Under the pieces are notes generated by a model. It did no database searches, was not told the origin of the DNA, and saw only the letters and a list, made by a program, of their open reading frames with translations. This document shows positions 50,282 to 63,793 of a stretch of DNA of 64,000 nucleotides, in pieces (the stretch's first letter is position 1; every line of letters begins with the position of its first letter). The translations under genes and the position numbers were made by a program. The DNA lies in the NCBI RefSeq assembly GCF_036711975.1, contig NC_091966.1, positions 32,681,501 to 32,745,500 of the forward strand, written 5' to 3'. The DNA is from Onthophagus taurus. Its lineage: Eukaryota; Arthropoda; Insecta; Coleoptera; Scarabaeidae.

Positions 50282-50860
50282 TGTTCTGTCGGAGAAACTC
50301 CATCCTCTATACATTTGTTTAGAACTTTACACGATTGTTTGGAAATCATTGTATCGATGGATTTTAATAGTTTTACTGATAATCCGTATATATCTTTCGT
50401 ATTTTTAGCGTTCAAAGCTCGTATAACGTTTATGATTTCTCGCTCCTTAAATTGTTTAAAATTCCCTATCTTGAATTGGTATTGATTTCGTCAAGGTTGG
50501 TGTAAGAGTTCAATAGTGTGGTTCCAACACTAATAAAGAAATCGTTTAGTGTATTTGCATCTAGATTAGCATGATTTATATTACTGGTGGAACGGATATC
50601 CGGCAACTATCCGGCCTATTACTTAGTACTCCACCATTCACAGGAATTAGTATCTCTTTTAGGTGTTGGACACTGCAGATTCAACCCCAATAGGACTTTT
50701 TTCATTGAATACAACTTTATTTATCATTAGCAACCTCATTGTAACAATCCCAATACGATATATAATATTTCTTGTTGCAGTTTCGTGTAGTTTTCTTCTA
50801 TAATTCTATAATTCATCATCACATTCATTACTAACAGACCTGTCGCTGTTATCATTTTCG

Positions 50861-52240
50861 ATTATTAATTAAAGTATCCTCTTTTTAATACAAAAAGCCG
50901 TTTTGGAAAATCACTTTCAGTTCTTAAGAAATAAATTTTTGAAATGATCGACAATTTTTTCGAATTTTTCAATTTTCGCCGATTAAGTTTTAAAAATTCG
51001 TATAAAATCGGTTTCTTTGAATATGAGTACGAAAATTGCCCAAAGTATTAATAAAAGTGGCCTCTTTCCAATGAACCAACCCGTTTTGAAAAATAACTTT
51101 TAGTTTTTGAGAAAACAATATTTAAAGTTTTGATAAAATTTTCGATGTTGCAATTTTCATCGATAATTTTAAAAATTCGCTATAAAATTATTTTCTTGAA
51201 GGATCCTTTTGGAAATATCAGCAATTATTAATTAAAGTATCCTCTTTTTAATGCAATAAGCCGTTTTGAAAAATCACTTTCAGTTCTTGAGAAATAAATT
51301 TTTGAAATGATCAACAATTTTTTCGAATTTTGCAATTTTTGCCGATTAAGTTTTAAAAATTCGTATAAAATCGATTTCTTTGAATATGAGTACGAAAATT
51401 TCCCAAAGTATTAATAAAAGTGGCCTCTTTCCAATGAACCAACCCGTTTTGAAAAATAACTTTTAGTTTTTGAGAAAACAATATTTAAAGTTTTGATAAA
51501 ATTTTCGATGTTGCAATTTTCATCGATAACTTGCAAAATTCGCTATAAAATTAATTTCTTGAAGGATCCTTGTGGAAATATCACCAATTATTAATTAAAG
51601 TATCCTCTTTTTAATGCAACAAGCAGTTTTGAAAAATCACTTTCAGTTCTTGAGAAATAAATTTTTGAAATAATCGACATTTTTTTCGGATTTTGGAATT
51701 TTCGCCGATTAAGTTTTAAAAATTCGTATAAAATCGATTTCTTGGAATATGAGTATGAAAATTTCCCAACGTGTTAATAAAAGTGTCCTCTTTCCAATGA
51801 ACCAACCAATTTTGAAAAATAACTTTTAGTTTTTGAGAAAACAATATGTAAAGTTTCGATAAAATTTTCAATGTTGCAATTTTCATCGATAATTTTCAAA
51901 ATTCGCTATAAAACTAATTTCTTGAAGGATCCTTGTGGAAATATCACCAATTATTAATTAAAGTATCCTCTTTTTAATGCAAAAAGCCGTTTTAAAAAAT
52001 CACTTTCAGTTCTTGAGAAATAAATTTTTGAAATAATCGACATTTTTTTCGAATTTTGGAATTTTCGCCGATTAAGTTTTAAAAATTCGTATAAAATCGA
52101 TTTCTTGGAATATGAGTATGAAAATTTCCCACAATATTAATAAAAGTGTCCTCTTTCCAATGAACCAACACGTTTTGAAAAATAACTTTTAGTTTTTGAG
52201 AAAACAATATTGAAGTTTTGATAACATTTTCGATGTTATC
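50861..52240. repeat. Tandem array, 363 bp unit made of two related halves
   Basis: ATTATTAATTAAAGTATCC starts at 50861, 51224, 51587 and 51950, exactly 363 bp apart; the fourth copy ends near 52238. Each unit has two diverged halves of about 180 bp, seen in AAAATCACTTTCAGTTCTTG versus AAAATAACTTTTAGTTTTTG. This is a dimeric higher-order satellite. Confidence 0.95.
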
Positions 52241-52249
52241 CGATCGAAT

Positions 52250-55200
52250 GGGATCCGTTCTTTTTTTGTTTTATGTGGTTCCTCTTTTACTAATTGCCAC
52301 GCAGCTGATATTTTATTGTCAAACAAATGTAATATGTATTTTCCATATGCGACTTTCAATATATTTTGCTCACATCAATTTTTAAAATACACAAAAAGAA
52401 AACAGAAACGTTGATATGTAACGTTCATGCACTTCCAGACTTTGTTAATAAATGTGGCCAATAAAATGGTTAGATGTACGTCTCAAATTTCATCAATTAT
52501 GTTACTGGTGTTTCAAGCAGTTATAAAATTTAATATGAATATGAGAACAGTTAATAATATCGTGTTCAATTTATTAACGAGTCAATAATATTGCATTGAG
52601 ATTGAAAAATTCTCGGACAAAAATGAAATATTCAAGGTAATTTGTAACTTTAAAGGATTAATCACTAATCTAGCGCAAGTTAGAATAATGAATAAGAGTC
52701 AATTACTGTTATTTTTTGACTTTTCAAGTTTTTTGGGTTTTTCGAGATCTAAAAAAGAATTACAACAAAATTGGATCCAAAACTAAAACTCTATTAGTAC
52801 AAAATTTATTTGTAACTGTTTTGTTAACATGTGCAAAATAAGTAATATTTTTAGCTACTTAAACAATAAGTAATAAATGTAATGTGTTTTTAAATAACAC
52901 TTTTTTTTTATTTTGAATAGAACAAAGAACATAACTATATCGATACTAACAAAGATAAAGGAATAAAGTAATTATAAGAGAGATTACTGAAACGATTGTA
53001 AAGCTAAAAAAAGGTTATTCACGTTTAAATGGCATGAAACTCACTTGAAACGTACATGATAATCTCATATAATACTTTTTTATAGCTAATCAATCAAAAT
53101 AAAGCAAAGTTATTTATTAAATTCTAACACCTTTCAAACCGAGACAGAAAAAAACAATACTTATCTAAGCTATTTTTGCATATCTAATCATTTATAACAG
53201 CGAGACTTGTTGATTGTCATTGGGGTTTATTAAATTTATGTCAAGACGACGAGATTTCAAGTAACAATGGCCAGGTACTTATGATATATCTGATATAAAA
53301 TTGATGTTAAAACGCTGATAACCGCGAAACTGGTTAATAAAATGTTTATTAACTACATAGCAACAACAAATTTAGGTAGTTAGTCGATGATCTTTGTAAC
53401 ACATTATTTAAAAATTTATCTTATCAAGAATTAAATTTAAAATTAATTTATTAATAGCTATAATTTTAAAACGAATTATTTTTCTTAATTATTGAAGCAT
53501 TCGTAAAAGTGAGATTTACAAGAAATCGTTTTTTTTACACTCAAGAAACACATTCAGCACTAATATAATCGTAACAATAAAAAGGTTATCGGAAGGAGAA
53601 GATGAAACAAACATCACTTTTATCTTTTTATTGAACAAGAATCACAGTGTTGTTGTTGTATTTTCCGATAGTTATTTATATTCTTATTTCAAAAATAAAT
53701 AATTAATAAATAAATATTGTGATCACGCGCACATTACACTCGAATTTTCTGAAACTGAGCGAGTTCGCTGATAAGTCCTTCTTTATATAAAACTATTTGT
53801 TGCACACAGCACTACCATTATTTTATCATTTCGTTTTCGACAATGGTTTTTTCGCATCGTTATTAAACAGAGATGACAAATTTATTTATCTGAATTGAGA
53901 ATTATTTTTTGTTGTTAAAAAAAATTTAAGGAAACAAATTCTTGTGAAGGTCGTTAATTGGTATTTTTTGTTTCCTTTTTAGTAACAACTAGAAAAAAAC
54001 GATTACTCATGATAATCATTGAAACAAGATCCGCTTTCCTTCTATGTGTTTATTACCACGCAAGCAATATTTATCTAAACAACCCAATTACTTAATATAA
54101 TGAGTAGATAGGAATGTTTAAGTCTTGTTTGAGTTGAATTGCTTAATCTTAGTGTACACATAATTATTATTAATAACACAACTCACCTATTTTAATACTT
54201 CAACACCAACATTCTCTTTAGAATGAATTTAAAAAAATTTAAAATTTAAATAAAAAATTTAAGTTTAATATATTCAGACATCTTAATAAATGAAATGATG
54301 TAGTGTTTTAAGAAAAGATATTCTAAGAAAGAAACGTAGTTTTGTTATATGGCATAAAAAACCAAGAAAATAAGCGTTCTAAGAATAAAAACAATTATGG
54401 TTTTGAGCAGTATAATATCCTCTAGAAAAAGTACCGATTTTGCGTTGCTGTGGTATATTAGTAAAATTAATTGATTCTCTTTGTTGTTGTTAGACGGGAA
54501 AACCAGCATAAAAACAATAATAATGTGGGTTTAATGCTGATATATCACGTAACTTCACTAACAAATACAATTTGGTTTTCATATGTATAAACTTTTTACA
54601 TGTTAATTTTTTTCTATTTTTAACTGAAACTGGAATAACAAAGTTATTCATCGTTTTATTAAATAAAAAATATAGTCTTTAAAGTAAAAGTTTCCTCTAT
54701 GCTCCCATACAATTTGAACACATTGTAGACTACGTAAAAATGAAACAATAGGTTTAACACAAATGAATAATTCAAGGATAAATAATACAGGTCAGTTAAA
54801 TGCGTAAAAACGAGATTATATAAAAATATCCCTGTACTATCACCTGCTTTAGTTTCTTCTTTGAGATCTAAGTAAACCCATAAATGCGCAACTTATTTAT
54901 TTTTGCATTTTCCAGATTAGGAGAAGAAAGAGAATTTAAGATAAATAACAACAGAATGGGAGTGAATGTCAGTAAATGAGAATTAATGATTCCAAAGGTA
55001 ATTATGTAAACGATAGTTTAAAAGGAAGATAAGACCTAAAAGATGTGTAAATTTTTAAAAACATTGTAATTTACATTATAATGTTACCTTGCTCTGTCTT
55101 TTACAATCTCTATGTCTCCAGAGTTACACACATGAAATCTATAAACTCTGTATTTACTAAATTCCAGAACTCTACTGAATTCTGTTAGACTAGTCACTTA

Positions 55201-56040
55201 ATACACTAACAATACTTTTTTGACGTTATCTTCTTACAGTTAATGTTTAAGTATATCTTTGTTTATGCATCCTTGTTATAAATTAAACTAGCTCAATAAT
55301 TTGTTAAGGAGTTCTATTGGGATTCCAATAATACAGATATTATTGGAGATTGTTAGAAAACTAATAGATCAATTACATTAATTTTTACATTCTCGTATAT
55401 GTATACAAACTAAATAGTGTAGTCAGAATGACTGGAAAATGTCTGACTTGGAGACGCTACTGATATCAGTGACATATACTATTTTTGTCTATCTTCTTAA
55501 GGACGAGACAATATATGTTGTTCCGCTTTAGGAAGTAAAACAAATTCGAAAAAGTGTACTCATTTTTTTCAGATTTTTCCCTCAATAAAATTTACTGATC
55601 AATTTGCTTTATGAAGATTACTATAAACAAAATATTGTATTACAACAAAAAGTAGATGATGCAGACAATCATAACATTTAACGCTCTTTGGCAACAGAAA
55701 AAGAGCTTAATTTCAAGAAAGGTACAACAATGGTTATATGGCTAGACATTGTGCAGAACGATTACAGTGCCCCAATATATGTCTACCATAAAGGCATTGT
55801 AAAAATAAGCGAAATGCATTGGGATATGATCATTGATGACTTCTAAATTCTAGAGTTACTATGTAACCCTAGAAGCCATCGTCATTTAAGCTGGCTTACA
55901 TAAACATAATTTTTAAATTGCTCTTAAAGAACTCTAAACCAGCGGCTTAGCTTAAATCTCTACGAATATATAATTGAACATGATATGAATTTTTGGTACT
56001 GTTACTAGCCGTTCTATGCAATGCTATCCTTAAAAGGGCG
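52250..56040. other. Gene-poor AT-rich region
   Basis: No ORF with recognisable coding features, no repeats longer than simple AT-rich words. A TATATAAA at 53784 has no supported gene behind it. Confidence 0.5.
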
Positions 56041-56049
56041 TTAAAACTT

Positions 56050-57070
56050 AAAAATTAATACGATGGTCCCTCTTGATGGACTGAAGTTAAACAAACTTAC
56101 TAATACTTTGTGCTTCATCACCTACCGATTTTCTGTCCATTGCTAAAAACATAGGCGTCCTCAAGACATTTCCAACCCAAAATTTTGAGATCGTCTGTCC
56201 ATGGGGTGAGTGCACCTCGTCTACGTTTATTTGCCCTTGATCGCCATTCCAGAATTTTCTACGCGCACCTACAATCTGTAAACCTAGGCGCATGTCCGCC
56301 TCATCTCTATTTCTGCTTTTGCAATGTACACAATGATGACTTCTAATGTTCTTCTTCCAACTTTTTCGTTATGGTTCCGATCTCTCAGTCCCAACATGAA
56401 CCTCTCCATTTTGCGTTGTATTACTTTTTAACAGATCTGTAATACAGTATAGATACAAGATTAATCTTTCACCCACGTATGTTAAAACAGCTAGTACTCA
56501 TTTGAACGCTTTCCGTTTCATGTCTATAGTCCGTCTTAAATAGTGTAGTTTTCAGTAAGTTGCCCAACTTAAAGCTATTCTTCTAGAGAGCTCGTATGTC
56601 TGATGGTTTCTACCAATAAAAATTTCATGGCCAAAGTATATATATTTCTCAATGATTTCGTTCCTACTGTTATACCCGCTAGGTACTAAGTTTGTCAACT
56701 TCGTCGACAAAAGTCAAGTTTAAAGGTCGGTTGTATTTCTCAATAAGGGTTTTGATACATTGTAATTGGTTGTTAGTTACTTAGCCAGAACGAAACACAG
56801 TTTGCTCTCTACACTGGTAAAGATCAAGTTTGCCTGTTGGTAATTACACAGGTAAAAAGTTTGTATAAGTGGTTCAGAAGGCTAATAGGTCTATAGTTGT
56901 CGAGAGTTGTTTCATCACCCTTTTTGTGGATGAGAACCGTAAGGAGTTGTTCCATTATTAAGTAACTTTTTTATTTTATCGATACAAGCAGGACTCCCAT
57001 ACTTGTTGAATACTATTACAGTTCCATCGTCACCCTGTGCTCTGCAATTCTTCATATTTTACTTAAGGCA
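56050..57070 (-). mobile_element. LINE relic, reverse transcriptase and C-terminus
   Basis: Minus strand from about 56960: [39 protein letters not shown], then IKTLIEKYNRPLNLTFVDE-like, NEIIEKYIYFGHEI, IGRNHQTYELSRRIALSWAT, and RRKFWNGDQGQ near 56250. This order matches a LINE ORF2 that is widespread in arthropods. YADD is missing; stops are frequent. Confidence 0.8.
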
Positions 57071-57764
57071 TGATTAATATCTTCCTTCAAAATTCATCCT
57101 CAGCGAGTTCTAAAGTTAATAGATTTTTATACAAAGTCTCGTATTAGTAAGTACGCCAAAATGAGAAAAGTGTCTACTATGATTCTATGTCATTAAATTG
57201 TGTTATGGTCACCATATCGACTGCATATCCTAAGATGTCATCATATGTTTGTAATGGCACATTATGCATAGAGATTTTGAACAGTTCTCTGTGCAGAGAA
57301 GCGAGATATTTTCTCGCCAGCAGTATCGGGAGTACGAGATGTTTAAATCAATGAACTTCCATTACGTTGGATGCTTGGTACTAAATTTAGACTAAAATTC
57401 TTAATCAGAAATTGGATTTCTTCCCAAAAATCCTGCAATAATACTTATCACACACATTCGATGAGGTTAAAATCTTTCTAACAATTAAATTAGAAGAGAT
57501 TTTCAAATTCTTTTCTGTTAACTTTAATAATTTGATACTTGATATGAAAGATGTTCATGGTTCATTTGATGCTATACAAACTTATATTACCATAATAGAT
57601 AATCTTAACATACGCTGTATACGTGAATTATTTAAAAGCAATGATACAGTGTAAAAGAATGTATCAAAAAATTTAGCGTAATAAAATAATGAAATATACA
57701 AAAAAATGACACATTCAAATTACTTTATCATCGCTAACATAATGTTTTAAAAAATATTTTTAAA

Positions 57765-58085
57765 TGGTATAAAAAACTTCTTTATAAAAAAATCATTAGG
57801 TTCACAGAATTTTAACACAGACTACAATCAGCAAGATGAGAAAATAGCAAAATAGAATTTTACATGATTCTAGAAAACTTTAACTGATTGTGAGTTAAGA
57901 GAAATCTCCCTAAGTTTTCTTACAATTTAAAAGATGGAAAAATCTGCAGCTAAAATCATATAGTATTTGACCGAATCTAATCTGATTTCAAAAATTCGTT
58001 TCAAAAAATGTTAAAACAACATTTTGAAAGAAATTCCATCAATATTAATATTTTTCATAAACCACGTTCTAATGATTAATATTCT
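57765..58085. repeat. Direct repeat, copy 1
   Basis: Shares AACTTCTTTATAAAAAA, AGCAAGATGAGAAAATAGC, GAGAAATCTCCCTAAG and TTTTTCATAAACCAC with 58560-58805 in the same orientation, about 0.8 kb away. Confidence 0.85.
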
Positions 58086-58559
58086 AATGTCAAAGATAAT
58101 ATCGAAGAATATAATTTATACATTTTAAATAATGTCCATAATACAATCCATAAAAATAGAATGACCTCACGTTTTTATCATCACTATCATAAAAAAATTC
58201 GTTTACAATGTTTATCATCCATCACATACATAGTAGTAATCTTTAACAAAAATTAAACGATTTTACTTATACGACTATTTATAAAAACAATCTGATACTT
58301 AAAAGCTAGTAATAAATCCTAGACAAAAAAATAATGATAAAAATTATAATTTTATTTATATTGTTTATTAATTTTGTACTTGTTTATAAACGGGTAGAAA
58401 TTTAAAAACAGATTTAACGACCATAAACAAAATAATAACACAATTTCTTACACTACAATGTTAAATGAGAGTATCGAATTTGTATATAACCTTCTATTTA
58501 TAGACATTTTAAAAACTTTAAATTGTTATCATCCGACCGAACTGTTATCCTACATAATT

Positions 58560-58805
58560 TTAAATCGTTTAAAAACTTCTTTATAAAAAATCATTAGATT
58601 TACAAAATTTTACCACAGAATTCAAAACAGCAAGATGAGAAAATAGCAAAATAGGATTTTACATGATTCTACAAAACTTTAACTGCGTTAAGAGAAATCT
58701 CCCTAAGCTTTCTTAAAATTTATTTATTTATTTGACCTGATTTCAAGAACCCGTATCAATATTAATATTTTTCATAAACCACATTCTATTGATTAATATT
58801 CTCTT
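58560..58805. repeat. Direct repeat, copy 2
   Basis: Shorter partner of 57765-58085; an internal stretch of about 70 bp is missing here. Confidence 0.85.
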
Positions 58806-58809
58806 AATA

Positions 58810-61800
58810 TTCTGTTGATTCTAAGCTTATATTTGCAAATTCTACATTAACCCACAGTATTTTGTCAGTAATAAAACAGATAGCGTCATTTTGTTTGTTA
58901 TGATTCTTGTATTCTGAATTGTTGTTGTTTGTGTTATTTGTAACTAAAGTGATAGATAATAATACGTATCCTTGCTCTTAATTGTTTGTAGAACGAGGCA
59001 TATTTCGAATTAAATTAAGGATCATATTCTGATTGTTGTTTTTCCACTCCTACCAAAACAACTTTTTCGGCATTTAGGCAATCCTTGCCTGTGCCATTCA
59101 TATCTGGACTGAGTGGTGGTAAATTTGCTAATTTTCACATGACATTGATGTTTACTCACTGTGGTTGTTAATCAGCATTATCATGAATGTCATGTTCCTG
59201 CATAACCTTAACCTACCAACCACCAAATGCTAGTCGCGCGTACATACAAACTGTGGCATATCCTTCTCTGTGGGTATTCTAATCACCTTTAACGTATTAA
59301 ACCTGATTTTGCAGTAAAATCGCAATAGCTGCTTTTTCTACAAACTTGATCTCACAAAAAACAATTCATTAGAACAAGAATATTTATCGTGATTAAGCAT
59401 TCCTAAAATTTTATTCTGCTATGAAGTCAGACACATTCTTGCACCTGAATAAGAGTTTCTTGGACATCACGAACAGATTGAGAAAGGTACATTCATACCA
59501 GTTATTCTGTCTTTATGAGAGGATAACAAGATATCCTCATTGAAAGAGCACAGTCTTAATTTAATAGGTCTGGGAATTTGAGAGTTAGAATACATAGTGC
59601 CATATACATTGTCAACAAGCTCATTAATTTCTAGTGTTACTTAGGGAATATTTCATGTTTTAATCGCTACACTAAGTTTTGGATACTTTTTATAGAGCTT
59701 ATTAAACTTTTTTCAGACACAATGAAACAGTTGACCTGAGCCAGACGAAACAACTAATGCAATAATAGAATATTTCATTAAATAGATTACAACTTTCTTT
59801 ATGTACCCTACAATTTTCAAAAGGCACAAACTTACATTACAGTGTAGTCAGAACACTCTAGTTATTCAACTTTGTTACATTTTCATATCATACTGATATT
59901 ATCCTATTACTTTTGATCATCATTTCATAATTTTTGGTATTAGATTTCATCAATTGCCAATTTGATGCATAGAAATAAAAAAAATTAGACTTTAGATCAA
60001 AGTCACGTTTAATGACACAGTATCGTGTTCAGTATCATATTTCACCAAATTCAATAGTGGTAAGTATATTAGCAACTTAAATAATTTATAATTCCAACTG
60101 AAAATTGATTGTTGATCAATTCAAATTTCATCATTTATAAAAAAACACTTGAGTTATTTTTTATCGTAATCACGACGTGTTTGGGCATATTTATAAAATT
60201 AAATAAAAACAAGTATGAAATGGTAAACAGGTATTGTATTTAGTACTGAAGTTATTTTTAATTTAGTACTGAGATATTTAATAAAATACAGTTTTAATTA
60301 TTGCAAATGATATCTAGGTTGTATGTATGTATGGAGGATTGTGAAAGGGTAAGCTAGAAAAATATGACTTTGGTCTTCATGTTCTACTTCTCGCTTTGCT
60401 AACTCTATCTAACTACATCAAGAGGCATCTAAAGACCAAGATAGAAACCACTAATCTCTTTGTAGCTAAAGCTTAAGCCATTTAGAATTTACTAGTTAGA
60501 TGTTCTGTGATTTTTGCCGAAAGATATTTTTAGAATGTCCTTAGAGAGCTAACAGCTTGAACTCTTTTCCCATGTATCTATTAACTTTTAGTGTTACCAT
60601 AGTTACAGTTTACATCCGTGCATGACTATACCTATCGAAGGACGCTGATAGATAAATTTGTATCAGAGCAGCGAGATCACGTTTATAACATGTCTAATGT
60701 GTTAACACCAATCTCTTCACCAGAAGAACTGTACAACCCCATGCAGCAAATCAAACACGGATCTTTAGTTTTAAATCAAGGCCATCATCACGACGTGCCA
60801 TAATGTCCTTACGAGATGTTGGAGATCCTTGCCATGTTAACTGCTAGATGGTACAAAATACAATGGGATTTTTCATGTGCAAATGAAATTCAGATTGACA
60901 AATCAAATACGGGTCCTTTTATATCCAGAAGATAAAAACGTGAAAATAATTGAAATCTGATTGCCAAAAGAGAAGGAAAAGGAATAAAAATGTTAAACGA
61001 TAGCAAATTACTAAAGATAGCAATATCAAGGCTATAAAGGTCGATGGCCAAACACCAGAAACGTATAATAGACCAAAAAACATCATTGAAATTACAATAG
61101 ATATGTAGGAAGTTATAGTAGATCTATATATATATATATATATATGTAGGATTTATATATGGGTGAACTTCCTGATTGAATTAGTACGATGTTGGGTTGA
61201 TTGGTTCTGGAGTTAGGATAGATTGACTTGTTTTGAGGTTGACTAACTTTCAGTATTTACTTTGTGGTTTAATTATTTTGAATCAAATTGCTTTGGAAAA
61301 GGATTACTTCGTGGATAATTTAGTTCGTGATTGACCTGACTTGCTATAGAGTTGGATTGGGTTGTTTCGCTTAATTATACGAAGCTATTGAAGGAATTAC
61401 TAAACAATGCCAGATCAAATTTCGATTAACGATGAGATAATTATTGGTAGAAAATGTTAACGTCCACAAGTAAGTATTGCAATTAGAAGAATACAACATA
61501 ATCTAATTGAAAATTGAAGATGAAAAATAATGGTGGAAACTGGAAACTAAGCAAGCCTGCATCTAATGCGAAATATATCAAATAGAAAACTTTTTCCATT
61601 ATCAGTGAAAAGAACAGTATTAAATGCTTGGTTGATTTGGATGACCTCAACTTATATTTCCATGAGTATGAGAACGCTATGAGGAAAACCTTGGAGTAGT
61701 TGAAAAATACTCTACCAACATCGAAATAGTCTTTAGTAAATCTAGGCCTATCCATCTTTGAACGATTCGAATCGCGAGCATTCGAGTATGATTTCTAGCT

Positions 61801-62980
61801 ATCTAGCGATGAAGTAAGATAGTTCCTTTGGGATGAGGTTAAGTTTGCGGTTGTGTTAGCTTGCTTTTGAATTGAATTATATTGCTTAGGGTTAGATTTG
61901 TTACTTTGGGTACTCAAGACCATAGAAACTCAAGCCAACCACGTATCAACATTAAATTAAGATAAGTTGGGTTGGCTTACTTTGTGGTTGCTTTGCTATC
62001 GGGTTGGGACGATTTGGGTTAAATTGGCGTTCTTTAAAGATGGGTTATTTTGAAGTTGGGTTGATTTGTAATTTAATTATCTTGTGATTCAGTTGGTGTG
62101 GAGTTTGATTGGTTTAGTTAGTGATACTTGAGAATAGTGTATAGTAATTGAGAATAGAGAATGAGGTGAATAGCTGGTCAAAGTGGCTTTGGAAAGAATT
62201 AATCTTGTCTTGTCCTTGCTTACCAGACTTGGGAACAAAATGATCACTTTTGCTATCGTCTCAATCTATATAATAGCTGCAAGCATTGTAACAGAGTTCC
62301 AGTATCATTTTATTCACTGCTTCTCGCAGATCAATTTATCTAGCAAAAAATTTTCTAGTACTTGTACATCATTGTTATCTCTTCTTGAAATATAATCATT
62401 TATCGTGCTTATTTAAAAATATTAGTTATTGTTGTTCAAACTTCTTTAATTAAATAAATAATACTGCTTGATGAAAAAACTTCAAAAAGTAGCTCATGAG
62501 CGAAGAAAGAAATTGAACAAATAGCACTTATTTAAACCGTCGAAAACAGATTCCAATTTAGAGTAGTGATGATGACGATTCTATTTGAAGATTGTGGTGA
62601 AGAACGCGAAGACAGAATAATCGAGGAGAATCTAGAAACTCTGTAAATAATAAAAGTAAACTTAGAGAGAGAAATAATATTTTATATCTTTTCCAAAACT
62701 TATTTTATTACAATTTTCCAAGAAATGCGATTTGCAAAAACCAAATAAAAATGTCAACAAAATTACTCATCAAATATGGAACTCATCAGAAAATTCCAAG
62801 AAAATATCCATTAACATAACACTTATCACCTTCGAAATGTCTTAACTAAAACTCTCCAATTCAATTATATTTAAGTTAATAAAAGTGATACTTATAGTTT
62901 TGTTATCCAACCAATTAAAAACCATCCAAACTCCGGAGTGGTTTTATTATGCGTTGTCCCTACGGAGGTATGGTACAACG
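58810..62980. other. Gene-poor region with G/T-skewed tracts and a short (AT)n
   Basis: No supported gene. 61125-61145 is an (AT)n run. 61165-61390 and 61830-62110 contain many loosely repeated GGGTTGATT / AGTTGG words with G+T excess on the plus strand. The small ORFs at 60618 and 62183 match nothing known to me. Confidence 0.5.
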
Positions 62981-63018
62981 TATATAAAAGAATACCATTC
63001 CCTCTCCACTTCATTTAT
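62981..63018 (+). promoter_or_regulatory. Core promoter of the ZIP transporter gene
   Basis: TATATAAAAG at 62981-62990 and an initiator-like CTTCATT at 63009-63015, about 31 bp apart. A leader exon from about 63013 to 63194 ends in ATCA/GTAAGT, and the matching acceptor TTTTTAG ends at 63790 just before the start codon. Confidence 0.6.
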
Positions 63019-63076
63019 GTATGGAGTCTCGCACCTTTACAGGTGTCTCGTTCATTGTAACTCCGACAATCGGTAA
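63017..63076 (+). promoter_or_regulatory. Upstream ORF in the putative ZIP leader
   Basis: A 19-codon ORF (MYGVSHLYRCLVHCNSDNR) begins only a few bases after the inferred transcription start. If the leader is real, it could lower translation of the main ORF. Confidence 0.35.
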
Positions 63077-63793
63077 ACTGGGAACTATTTAGCTTCCACT
63101 TAATCTTGAAATAAAAAATTTTAAAAAAAAATAATTATCTCAAAAGTGAGTTTTGTGAGTGGACATAATTTTTTTTTACTTCCGATAAAAATCAGTAAGT
63201 ACTTAATAACGTTTTCGAATCGATACATTGTTTCAAATTAATCATAAATTGAATTTTTTAAATAACTGTTTAATTAATGTCGCAATAATTTAAGTAACAA
63301 TTTTATTAAATTTCCAAAAAAAATCTTTAGTTAAATATTTTCGATTTAAAACCCGCTAGAACTGTTGCTTTTTTACATTAACACAATTTAAGGTGAAGTT
63401 GTTAATAAAAAGGTTGATCACAAATAAATACATAACAATAAAATTTGTTGATGTATTTTGGCGAATAATAGAAAACGACATTCACCTTTGCTAATTTATA
63501 TTTATACATATTTATACACATTTTCATTAACAATGAACTTTTAGACGTCATTGACCATAGAAAATAACTCGATAATTGTTACATCAAAAATTAATTCTAT
63601 CAAGAATCAAGATTATTAAAGTTGCAACATTTTCATAGGAAAGATAAGAATCCTTAATCCTTAAAATCTATATTTCTAAATCAAAGTACAAAAAAACTTT
63701 ACGTTGCTAACTTACACTAATCATTATTTACTTTTTTGATTTTAATGGTTCTCCAAAACTAAATATTGATTTAAAAACTCGTATTTTTAGACC

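Larger units (their letters stand above)
45880..50640 (-). mobile_element. Decayed LINE carrying two nested insertions
   Basis: Minus-strand coding appears in order: KDIYGLSVKLLKSIDTMISK (near 50400), CKNYRPISILPSLSKVFEII (near 49820), LVQEIIQGFDLQQFTQIAF and DLSKAFDSIDHEILL (49691-49570), GSVLGPLLFLLYINDLPENI (near 49440), DDNTSLIN (49380), then after the transposon WFNTNKLNLNADKTK (near 46160). This is one LINE ORF2. It is interrupted by the palindrome 49879-50281 and by the transposon 46227-49351, and has frameshifts of its own. Confidence 0.8.

Noticed and set aside
50861-52240. Regular repeats that might be taken for a CRISPR array
   Set aside because: The unit is 363 bp with no short repeat/spacer alternation, and the genome is that of an insect.
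53784-53791. TATATAAA with nearby GATAAG as a promoter
   Set aside because: No exon, start codon or splice pattern follows in either direction; chance is likely in AT-rich sequence.
60618-60803. 61-codon ORF
   Set aside because: No family resemblance, no neighbouring gene structure; consistent with a random open frame.
61764-61776. ATTCGAATC-like word as a tRNA B box
   Set aside because: No A box, acceptor stem or cloverleaf fits around it.
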